Part shown: positions 55,474 through 64,000 of the stretch, one piece after another
Position numbering within the stretch: the first letter of the stretch is position 1
How the letters are laid out: every line of letters starts with the position of its first letter
NCBI GenBank assembly: GCA_005406025.1
Contig: BGZK01001455.1
Location: forward strand, 1 to 64,000
DNA length: 64,000 nucleotides
Direction: 5' to 3'
From: Eumeta japonica
Lineage: Eukaryota; Arthropoda; Insecta; Lepidoptera; Psychidae
Position numbers and translations under genes: made by a program
The notes under the pieces: generated by a model
Databases searched by the model: none
What the model was told of the DNA's origin: nothing
The model's input: only the letters and a program-made list of their open reading frames with translations

Positions 55474-55700
55474 AGAAAAAGAGCTTAACAACTAGATGCG
55501 TTATGTATACATATTTTAACCTGAAAAGAGCTAAAAAAGCAGATGTGTTATGTATGTGTGTATGTTTTAACCTGAAAAAGAGCTTAACAACTAGGTGTGT
55601 TATGAATGTATGTTTTAACCTGAAAAAGAGCTACATGTTGTATATGTGAATGTTTTGAACCTGAAAAAAATATTAACAACTAGATATATGTTATGTGTGA
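55474..55700. repeat. Degenerate 42-57 bp tandem repeat, five copies
   Basis: Units start with CCTGAAAAAGAGCT (about 55475, 55520, 55571, 55619 and 55661), followed by 'taacaactagNtgtgttatg' and 'tatgttttaa'. Unit length varies because of internal deletions. It lies just upstream of the tyrosine recombinase gene. Confidence 0.75.
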
Positions 55701-55819
55701 AAAAATGTTTTTAACCGAGAGGAATATTTTTATACTAAGCTTTCCCGTCCATGTACACAATAACTTGTCCTGTGATTTGTATGAAATATCTGAAAACAAT
55801 TTTTCTTATAGGAATATTC

Positions 55820-58170
55820 GGAATAGGACCCGTTTTCGGCTGATGACGAATGTGATGACTATATACCGTCCGAAGAAGAAAATGAAATCGAAAGCCATGA
55901 TGACATTTTTTGCGAAGATTCAACTAATTGCATTGCGCCAAGTACTAGCAAAGATGAGGCCATTTCAACTACAGTAGAACTACAATCACAAGGAACAGAC
56001 TGCAATAATGTGCCACAAAGAGAAATTATACAAAACAACACAGGATTAGACTCTTGTCAGCCAGAAGAAGATATCATGCTTCCAACTACAGAAGAACAAC
56101 AATCTCAAGGTACAGACTCTATAAAAAAGGTCGCAATAAAGATTTTTGTTTCTATTGTGAAGCACATGTGCTAAACATTGCAAGACATATAATTAGGCAA
56201 CATTACCTTGAAGTTGGTGTCCAAAAGATCCTAGCTTTTCCAAAAAAAAGTAAAACCCGAAGAAGTCTCATAACCGATTTGAAAAAAAAAGGAAACTACA
56301 TCTCGAATGTGGTAAGATGTGAAAGACCAATGAGAATGGAAAAAGGTACAAATGAAAGTGATTACTTGCCATGCCCAAAGTGCCTAGGATTCTACGCACG
56401 GAAACAGTTATGGAAGCATAAAAAGAAATGTAATCCAGGGCCTTCAGGAAAAAATGTGCAAGCTGAGGCACAAAATCTTATGTGTCGTCTCTCGTCGCAT
56501 ACTCCTTCGAAAAAACTCAATGAGGTATTTGGTCGAATGCGCGCTGACAAAATTTCATTTGTGGCGAAACAAGACCCGATAATATGTGAATTTGCAGAAT
56601 ATTACATGAAAGTACATAGAGAAGATGACTTTATACCGGTCACTTCTAGAAAAATGAGAGAGTTGGCGAAACTTTTAATAGAGACACAAAAGAAAAAACC
56701 TGAAATCAAGACATTTTTTGATGCACTCAAGCCTCAAAATTACGACACATTAGTAGCAGCTACCAAAGTTGTAGCTAAATACGACGAAAATACGGATCGT
56801 TACTGTTCTCCGACGTATGCCATGAATATAAGTACGACAATTAAACAATGCTGCAACATTGCCATCAAGAGAATTCTCAAAACAGAATCCAGTGTAAAGC
56901 TGCTGAAATGCAAGCCGATCTAAGAGTTCTCGTCCAATTAATTGAATCAAGCTGGAAGTTTGACGTATCCAGTAATGCGGCGGATGACTTGAACCTTAAA
57001 AAATGGAACAAAGTAACTATTGTCCCACTAGCAAGTGATCTAAAGTTACTAAAGGATCATCTGTGCATAGCCGCTCAAAATGCGTCTGCTCAATTAACAC
57101 AAGAAGGAAATTCTCAAAACACAGCGGCCTACAACGAATTACTAGAAACTGTTTTCTGTCGTGCTCTACTTCTTAACCGAAGACGTCCAGGGGAACTACA
57201 GAGACTTTTGCTTATTACTTATGTAGAGAACGAGCACAATGATTACCAGTACGAAGAATTTGATCGTACTTTGACTGCAGGCGAAAAGATTTTGGTGAAA
57301 CGATTCAAACGAATTGTGATTCGGGGTAAAAGATCAAGAGGGGTCCCGGTACTTTTCAGTACAGACGTTCAGCAAGATTTCGACCTATTGATATCCTTGA
57401 GAAGTAAATACATTGATGCAAACAATAAATTCCTGTTTGCAAAACCATCCAGCATGACAAACTTATGCGGATATAAAGTCATACAAAAACACGTGAAATT
57501 ATCCGGGGCCAAAAATCCTGAAGCTATATCTTCTACAAAATTACGGAAACATTTGGCAACCTTGACACAACTTTTTAATATGACCGAAAATGACATTGAA
57601 CAGCTTTCTAATTTCATGGGTCATACAACAGGAGTACATAGACAAAATTACAGATTGCCTGATGATATATTCCAGACTGCAAAAATATCAAAATTATTAA
57701 TATTGATGGAGGATGGCAAAGCGGATGCATATAAAGGTAAATCTTTAGATGAGATCAATATCGACATGGAAGAAAATCTAGAAGGTGAAGGAGTAGATAC
57801 AGAAGACGTCTTAAACTTTGCTGAAACTCAAATGACATTACCAGAATCAGAAACTGTCATGGCCAAAGACATGCCATATAATACACCTCAAGATCTCGGA
57901 CACCCACAATCTGAAAACGCTACATCCGCCTACCAACCATTGGCGGATGTATCCAACACTTCAAGATCTACAAAAAATAAAAGAGTATTGGTGCCATGGA
58001 CGGCTGAACAAAAAAATGTTGTAATTAGCAAATGGCTAATACAAAAAACACATATTAGAGCCAAAAAGGCTCTAAAGCGGCATGAAGCTGATGCCTTAAA
58101 AGCTCTCCACCCAGAATTACTACATAATAAAGACTGGCTGAAAATTAAAGTTTTTGTCCAAAATAATTAG
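55820..58170 (+). pseudogene. Crypton-like tyrosine recombinase (two single-base breaks)
   Basis: An acidic start ('EEENEIESHDDIFCED') runs to an A6 tract at 56123-56128, where the frame slips. Then two zinc-finger-like pairs 'FCFYCEAHVLNIARHIIRQH' and 'CPKCLGFYARKQLWKHKKKC' follow. A second slip at the A3 at 56896 precedes the recombinase domain: box I 'RRRPGELQRL' (57178-57207), the catalytic Lys strand 'VIRGKRSRGVPV' (about 57316-57351), box II 'TKLRKHLAT' (about 57535-57561), 'FMGHTTG' (57612) and the nucleophile Tyr at 57649-57651. The C-terminus is Myb-like basic ('VPWTAEQKNVVISKW'). Length and order suit a Crypton DNA transposon, which moves by recombination without TIRs. Confidence 0.8.
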
Positions 58171-58440
58171 AAGAATAATTAAAATTGCAGTACTATTCGA
58201 TTCTTTTTTGATTCTATTCTTTTAACTCTTTGACATTTTTAAATAAAATGTTTGGTAATACTAATTTTACTTTGTTTTATTAACAATACACTTAACTTGC
58301 CGTCATACCACCAGGCAGTCTATTCGATCAAATAGTTTGCGCGCTTTGTAACGCTGGTCATCTCAGAGACAAAGAGGCCGCCCACACATGCCAAAAGTCT
58401 GTGTCGATAACTAAAAAGGCAGTACTGCAGACTATTTGAT
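58171..58440. other. Spacer, no gene recognised
   Basis: Holds a word repeated nearly as an inverted pair, 'gtctattcgatcaaatag' (58318) and 'gactatttgatcaaat' (58430). It could be a small hairpin or the ends of an unknown element. Nothing coding. Confidence 0.35.
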
Positions 58441-58449
58441 CAAATGCAC

Positions 58450-58845
58450 TGTACATACCCTGGCCTCGTTTACCCTCTCAGTCAAACCCCTATGCCCCTG
58501 GGAACATCCTCAATCACACCGTCGTTCACTCTTAAACACCCATATTCACATCCCCGTTCACTCTCGAAAAAACCCCCATTCTACCTAGGCCAAACCCCCG
58601 TTGACTCTCAGAAACACCTCTATTCACCCCCGCGACCATTCTCATTTAACACCTTCATTCATCTGAGATCATAATCATGTTCTCTCCCGGGAACACCCAC
58701 TCCCAGCTACACTCCACATTCCATCCAAAACCCCTTTCCCCCAGTCATTCCCCATTAAGCCCTCGTCACACCCCTATTCGGCCCTGGGACACCCCTATAC
58801 AATCCTAGGCAGAGTCCCATTCACACCACTGGTCACATCCCGCTC
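58450..58845. repeat. C-rich degenerate repeat
   Basis: Strongly strand-biased: C and CA rich on plus, very few G. Irregular copies of 'cccccgttcactctc' and 'aacacccNtattcac' occur. The 76-residue ORF in it is Pro/Ser/Thr-rich because of the composition and is not a credible gene. Confidence 0.65.
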
Positions 58846-58954
58846 GTTTCATAATATCAAACTACTTTTCAGTCTCACGTGATAACGTGGACACACTGTC
58901 TAAACAAAGTCACTTTTTCCAGGAGCTTAGTTAGATACGCATAGTAGACCTCTA

Positions 58955-59275
58955 ATGTAGTAAAGAGAAGTTAGGTATATAATATTGAAGACGCGCGATT
59001 GTGCCTATGTAATAAAGACCTAGCAAGTGTACTAACAGAGTAAAGTTCGGTATAGGTATATCAGAGGACGCGCGATTGTACGTAAGTAATAAAGACGTAT
59101 CAAGTGTACTAATGTAGTAAAGAATAATTCGGTATATATCAGAGGACGCGCGATTGTGCGTAAGTAATGAAGACGTACCAAGTGTACTAATATAGTAAAG
59201 AATAATTCGGTATATATCAGAGGACGCGCGATTGTGTGTAAGTAATGAAGACGTACCAAGTGTACCAGTTAAGAA
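58955..59275. repeat. 77-78 bp minisatellite, four copies
   Basis: GACGCGCGATTGT recurs at 58990, 59067, 59145 and 59223. Each copy also has 'gtaagtaatNaagac', 'aagtgtactaa' and 'agtaaagaataattcggtat'. Copies 3 and 4 are nearly identical and copy 1 is most diverged. Minus-strand ORFs through it repeat with the period and are artefacts. Confidence 0.9.
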
Positions 59276-59507
59276 AAAAATATACAAAAAATATACGCAT
59301 GGAAGTGAAAATGTAAATGACGCAATAAGTATATCACAGTAAATGGACTGCGAATATCCACGATCTTACTCTTTTTTAAAAAATAAGTTCTGCATAAACA
59401 TATACGTGGTATAGAAGTCAATATTCACATAGACTTTGTTAATAATGACAGTGGAAGTGATGGACGCCATATGTCGGTTTCTCATCCTGGACGTAATAAG
59501 TATAGCA

Positions 59508-59526
59508 GGATGTATATATATATATA
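59508..59526. repeat. (TA)n microsatellite
   Basis: Short TA run after 'caggatg'. 59280-59700 otherwise shows no gene. Confidence 0.7.
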
Positions 59527-59726
59527 GATTCCTTATGTTACACAGTAGTTTTTTTTCCCTATGAATGCGGTGTTATAATTTATCGTAAATACAAACTAAA
59601 TAATATAAATAAAAATGTGTCGACTTTCCCGACTTTTGTGCAGATTGGAATTTCTGTAAGCGCGTAATATTTTCTGCTGCTGTTTGTGTCAATACATTTG
59701 TGTCATGTGTGTAACTTTAGTGCAAT

Positions 59727-59907
59727 TATTAAACCAAAGACTAGTGTTATTTGGAGCTACTTCGTTGAAATTGACGATGCAAAAGCCAGATGCAAACTAT
59801 GTGATAAAGTGTACTCGCGAAAAGGCCGCACAACTACCGCTTTAAAAAGTCACCTCAAAGTAATACATGCCGAACAGTTTGTAGAGTTTGAGAAGTTAAC
59901 CTTTTGA
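59727..59907 (+). pseudogene. BED zinc-finger exon of a hAT element
   Basis: Reads 'SVIWSYFVEIDDAKARCKLC', then 'DKVYSRKGRTTTALKSHLKV' and 'IHAEQFVEF'. The pattern W-x-x-F, C-x2-C and H-x-x-x-H with aromatic spacing is a BED finger, the DNA-binding start of many hAT transposases. It is cut at about 59897 by TTAACC, which looks like a piggyBac target and end. No hAT core follows. Confidence 0.7.
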
Positions 59908-60000
59908 CCGCCAAGGACTTATATATCAGTCGCCGCTTGCTGTGTGGGCACATACGCCGCCATATGGTACATACGCCGACGACTGATAAATAAGTCGTTT
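59897..60000 (+). repeat. Possible piggyBac left end
   Basis: TTAACCTTTTGACCGCCAAG at 59897 is followed by an internal inverted pair ('gacttatatatcagtcgccg' and 'cgacgactgataaataagtc'). TTAA is the piggyBac target, and the 'ttgaccgcca' start is typical of insect piggyBac-like elements. It is joined by position to the transposase fragment at 60587. The right end was not found. Confidence 0.45.
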
Positions 60001-60586
60001 CTAAAATAAATAAATAAACAATAAATACATAGAATAATTTGTATGCAAGTTTATGCAACCATAGTTTATATCTAAAACTATAATAGAACTATACCTACTA
60101 AAGTAGAATTTTTTCGTATGATATACTAAAAATGATTTTGTTTATGTTTGTTTCATTACGATTTAAACATGATGTATGTCATATTACTAGACGCCAGTGA
60201 CTGATATATTAGACAGTAGTGCTGTAGCTAATATGAGTAAAGAAAATTAATGAAAGTAATATATGTAATTTATTAAATATGTGTTTAAAAAATACTAACG
60301 GCTGGTATAGGGTTTCATTTAGATTAATTTCACTTTGCCTAGTAAGCAGACATATTTTTTTTCATTTTGCGTTTTATGACCGATTTTGGAATAAGTGGAT
60401 TTTCTGGATCAATCTTGCAACACTATGACAATAATTTAAATAAAGGATGGAACCTAGTTTCTCATTATTACATATGAATAAATCAATTAGACACAATAGT
60501 ATTTTTATCGACATTCAATAATATTAGCTAATTGACATCCCTACGTTGATGCGCGTCTGTCGGCGGGGAAATAAACCGGCTTAATA

Positions 60587-61160
60587 TTGAAGATGGTTCC
60601 TTACGTTGGTGACTCAAAAACTATCCAGAGAATAATTATGGAATTGTGCGAACCATACTTTGAAAAACGGCACACCATTTACATGGACAGGTTTTTTACC
60701 AGCCCAATTACTGTTGACTTACTTTGGCTAAGAGAAACCGGTGTTGTTGGTATGGTTATGGCGAATCGGCGTGGTTTGCCTGAGGAACAACGTCAACAGT
60801 CTTTGGAGGTGAATGAAATGACCTTCTGTCATCGTGGTAATCTCACCGCCTGTAAATGGAAGGATAAGCGGGAGGTGCTGATGCTCACAACAAAACACGC
60901 CGCTACCTGGACGGAGGAAACAGCTAAACGCAAGGGAGTTGGAGCAACCAAAAAACTGAAGCCTGATTGCATCGTTGATTACAATCACAATAAAATGGGC
61001 GTGGATCTCAACGATCAGTATGTTTCATACTATTCTTTGATCAGAAAAACAATGAAATGGTGGAAAAGATGTTTTTCAATTTGGTAGCAAGGGCTTTGGT
61101 AAACGCTCACGTCATTTTTAATAAAAGTAGGACCAACAGGCGTCATAAATTGCAATTCTC
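60587..61160 (+). pseudogene. piggyBac transposase, internal to C-terminal fragment
   Basis: From MVPYVGDSKTIQRIIMELCE it has 'KRHTIYMDRFFTSPITVDLL' (second catalytic Asp region, DDE_Tnp_1_7), 'GVVGMVMANRRGLPEEQR', 'KDKREVLMLTTKHAATW' and 'PDCIVDYNHNKMGVDLNDQY' (third Asp). The frame slips in the A4 run at 61064-61067, and 'MFFNLVARALVNAHVIF' follows in the next frame to about 61165. The first catalytic Asp and the C-terminal zinc finger are missing. The preceding 600 bp is AT-rich without coding signal. Confidence 0.85.
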
Positions 61161-61169
61161 CAACTTATT

Positions 61170-61566
61170 AGCTATGTTATTATAGACCACTGGAATTAAT
61201 TTCCTTTATCACACAATAGTGATCTGTACAGTGGACCAGTATCATGTAGCTATGATGTCACCTTCAACATAAGGTGGATTATGTAAATTAGTAGTAGCGG
61301 GAAGGGTATATAATTTTGTTTTTGAAATTTATCATAATGATGAAGGAACAAGTATGTTGAATAAAACATGTCCACTATATGCAAAATCTATTTAGGGATT
61401 CAATCCTATCTTGGTTGTTAATTTTGAGCAACCAAAACATAAGATGTGAAAAATATTAAATATCATCAAATACAACTTATTAGTTATAGCAAAATAATGT
61501 TGTTTTCCCACGAAGTCTAATTCAACATCTCCATGGATAAGTCATGGGCAGGAACTAGTATATATA
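61170..61566. other. AT-rich spacer, no gene
   Basis: No ORF, repeat or terminus is recognised apart from a short TA tract just before the Tigger element. Confidence 0.5.
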
Positions 61567-61568
61567 TA

Positions 61569-61591
61569 CAGTAGGGCCTCGGTAATCCGGA
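61569..61591 (+). repeat. Left TIR of the Tigger element
   Basis: CAGTAGGGCCTCGGTAATCC plus GGA, one mismatch to the right TIR. Confidence 0.93.
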
Positions 61592-61709
61592 TTCCCGTTT
61601 GTTCGGTGATCGCTGTAATCCGGCCGGGGCAATGGGAATGCGCCGTCAGTCTTTTGTTTATCGCTTTTCATGTAATACGTAGTGTCAATTAAGGGCGCTT
61701 GCTAACATC

Positions 61710-63291
61710 ATGGCGCCGCCACGTAAACATTCGACATTAACAATAAAAGACAAATTGCGGATTATAGAAATGTTAGATAAGGGTGACAGCTACCCTGTCA
61801 TTGCTCGGAAGTTTGGTGTAGGCAGGTCAAATGTAGGCGACATAAAGAAAAACAAAGACAAACTCTTGAAGTTTGTTAGCCTAACAGAACGTGGCCCCGG
61901 TGTACGAAAAACACTGAAGAAATCGGAAAATCCTGTTTTAGAAGATGCTTTGTTTACGTGGTTTTTGCAACAAAGGCGATTGCATGTTCCTGTAAATGGT
62001 GATATGATTTGTGAGAAAGCTCGAATTTTTCATCGCCAGATAACAAACTCCAATATCGGATTTAATGCAAGCCGGGGATGGTTAGACAAATTTAAAAACC
62101 GTCACGGAATAAGACGTTTAAAAATGGCCGGTGAAAAACTGTCAAATGATGAAGGCGCTATCGGACCATTCCAACTAGAGTTACAGAAAGTTATTAGAGA
62201 AAAAAAATTAACAGTGGAACAGGTTTACAATGCTGATGAATCTGGTTTGTACTGGCGATTATTGCCAGATCATACATTAGCCTCTGGCAATGAGCAGTCG
62301 GCTTCCGGAAGGAAAATGATGAAGATGAGAGTGACATTCATGCCTTGTGCAAATGCGGCTGGAACTCATAAACTTCAATTGCTTGTTGTCGGAAAATCAA
62401 AAACCCACGGGCATTTAAATCAACATGTCTTCCTGTTTGTTATCGTGCACAAAAAATGCTTGGGTTACGAAAGACTTGTTTCTTGAGTGGTTTAAAACGG
62501 AATTCATTCCCGCGGTCCGCCGCCATCTTTTGTCTGTTAATGTGCCTCCTCAGGCACTGTTATTGTTGGATAATTGTCCTGGGCATCCATCAGCAGATGA
62601 ACTTGTCTCTGAAGACGGCCACATTTTTGCAATGTTCCTGCCACCTAACACCACGGCGTGTATACAACCAATGGATCAGAACGTTATACAAAATGTGAAG
62701 TTAAATTACCGCAAATCACTTTTGGTTAACTGTCTTGCATTATGTTCTGAAAACCTCATGGACTCATTAAAATCGATAACTTTAAAGGACACAGTTTTTC
62801 TTTTGGCTAATTGCTGGGCCAATGTTAAGACATCGCTAATTAACAAATCATGGAAGAATTTGCACCCTGAATTTCTCACTGATAATGACGAACTAGAAGA
62901 TGATGTTCCCAGTTTAGCCCAGCTTTTTAACAGGTTGAGGGGACCCAATGATCCTCAAATAAGTGAGGCAGAAGCTCAAGAATGGGCTGCTGGTGGTGCC
63001 GAAAGCGAGTTACAAAGATATGAAGTGTTAACTGATGAGGAGATTGTGCGAGCGGCTATGTGTGAGGATGATGAGCAAGATGAGGACAATATCGTTGAAA
63101 TTCTAAAAATCACAAAAGTTGCTAATTCAGAGGCAGTAGGAGCTTTAAACACTGCTTTAAAATGGGCTGAAGATAACGAATTTGATAGCCACGAAGTTAT
63201 GTTTCTCCGTCGACTTAGAGACCGGGCTTTCGAAATGAAGTGCGAAAATTATAAACAGAAGAGTATTACAGACTTTTTCAAGAAGAATTAA
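61710..63291 (+). pseudogene. Tigger transposase (two single-base breaks in A-runs)
   Basis: Met at 61710 (MAPPRKHSTLTIKDKLRIIE) opens a CENP-B N-terminal HTH ('YPVIARKFGVGRSNVGDIKK'), then the CENP-B-type HTH ('FTWFLQQRRLHVPVNGDMIC', 'ASRGWLDKFKNRHGIR'). The DDE_1 core has Asp in 'YNADESGLYW', Asp in 'LLLDNCPGHP' and Asp in 'QPMDQNVI', with 34 residues between the last two. Frame slips sit in the A5 run 62399-62403 and the A6 run 62451-62456, each explained by one lost A. The C-terminus ends 'SITDFFKKN', a PCNA-interaction-like QxxIxxFF-type motif, at 63291. Length is normal for jerky/Tigger proteins. Confidence 0.92.
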
Positions 63292-63481
63292 CTAATGTTT
63301 TATTTTAACTTACTGATTTCCTTACATAGTTGTAATTTTGAACATGTACATTTTGTCTTTATGCTATAATTTAAAAATTGATTAAAGAAACTAAGGTTAA
63401 ATATGTGTTTTATTAACATTTAATATGGCATACTATAATCCGGACGCCTCGATAATCCGGAAAGGGTCTTGTTTTTGCCTC

Positions 63482-63504
63482 TCCGGATTAACGAGGCCCT
63501 ACTG
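63482..63504 (-). repeat. Right TIR of the Tigger element
   Basis: Ends GGATTAACGAGGCCCTACTG, followed by TA. Confidence 0.93.
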
Positions 63505-63506
63505 TA

Positions 63507-64000
63507 TACATATATATATATATGAGTTGCTCTCTTGATTAAAATAACTAGATAGCCGAAACAAATTTTGGCACACTGAATAAAAATATCACTGATGGGT
63601 ACTATCCCACAAACAAAAGCTGAATCATCTTCTTCGATAATGTAAATCAAGTGAGAACTTAAGTTTAGGCAAAATTTAACACACATTTTTTTTTTGTGAC
63701 ACTTTCAAGAACAATTGATAATAATAAATCTTTAAAATGTTACATTAAACTTTTTCACATGTAATAAAACTACAATGTTGAATTTTATTGCAAAATCACT
63801 ATGAATTAAAATGCTACATGAATGGATATGAATATGGATTATATGGACACAATGTTAAATACTCATGGTAAATCATTGTTATTATAACTTTCCAGTCTAG
63901 TTAATTATAAATTTACATATTTTAAAACAATGACAATTGGTTGAAGACCTAGCAGCAACCTGATAATAACTAATTACTTATGTTTAACGTATTGAGACAA
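63507..64000. other. AT-rich end of the window, no gene
   Basis: Starts with a short (AT)n run and shows no ORF, terminus or repeat that I can support. Confidence 0.5.

Larger units (their letters stand above)
61569..63504 (+). mobile_element. pogo/Tigger-type transposon
   Basis: 1936 bp, flanked by TA (61567-61568 and 63505-63506). TIRs of about 23 bp: CAGTAGGGCCTCGGTAATCC at the left, and inverse CAGTAGGGCCTCGTTAATCC at the right. A second copy of the 'cctcgataatccgga' word lies 40 bp inside the right end. One transposase fills it. The element is structurally complete. Confidence 0.95.

Noticed and set aside
58444..58674. Pro/Ser/Thr-rich ORF
   Set aside because: Produced by the C-rich strand bias. 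No homology motif and no start context.
58952..59287. Minus-strand ORFs with repeated 'LLTHNRASSDIYRI' units
   Set aside because: The protein repeat simply mirrors the 78-bp minisatellite, and two frames are open at once. Not a gene.

Overview
The base composition, intron-containing transposon genes, a LEP1-type Helitron and tRNA-derived SINEs with lepidopteran-type bodies all point to an insect, most likely a moth or butterfly. I find no convincing complete host gene. The window is a dense nest of transposable elements (TEs) and tandem repeats, with AT-rich spacers between them.

Layout. 1-11480: a satellite array of about 134-bp monomers with higher-order structure, split by a young Ty1/copia retrotransposon (1713-6320). 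11500-13450: a decayed ORF, then AT-rich tandem repeats. 13455-16875: a Tc1/mariner-type transposase inside a very long inverted repeat. 16873-17560: fragments of a hAT and of an unknown TE. 17564-20389, 22671-25406 and 26256-29227: three divergent PIF/Harbinger elements, each with TIRs, a 3-bp TAA/TTA target duplication, a DDE transposase on the minus strand and a MADF-domain protein on the plus strand. Between them lie hAT pieces and a lone MADF exon. 29228-35810: hAT remains, a LEP1 Helitron, a spliced SWIM-finger TE gene, a P-element/THAP9 remnant, a BED-hAT pseudogene and a jockey-like ORF1 fragment. 36051-37192: a THAP exon pair followed by a conserved multicopy ORF. 37260-43988: two IS630-type transposons (the second with DD82E spacing) flanking a DUF7869-like element. 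43989-48700: mostly non-coding, with three SINE pieces, a minisatellite and two phase-matched candidate exons. 48905-54200: an autonomous Helitron. 54555-55431: an inverted-repeat element. 55474-58170: tandem repeats and a Crypton-like tyrosine recombinase. 58270-61200: minisatellites, a BED finger and a piggyBac fragment. 61569-63504: a nearly complete pogo/Tigger element.

Gene relationships. The most coherent biology is in the Harbinger elements. In all three, the transposase and MADF genes are interlocked: exon 2 of each gene sits in the intron of the other on the opposite strand, and the two 3' splice sites face away from each other across a shared 37-62 bp segment. Each element also carries its own family of short subterminal motifs, which suits a co-evolving DNA-binding partner.

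Caution on breaks. Many otherwise intact TE genes are broken by single-base losses in mononucleotide runs (at least eleven listed). Patches of the satellite show the same run shortening. This looks partly like uncorrected long-read indels, so 'pseudogene' here often means 'broken in this sequence'. All family names are from motif recognition, without database search.
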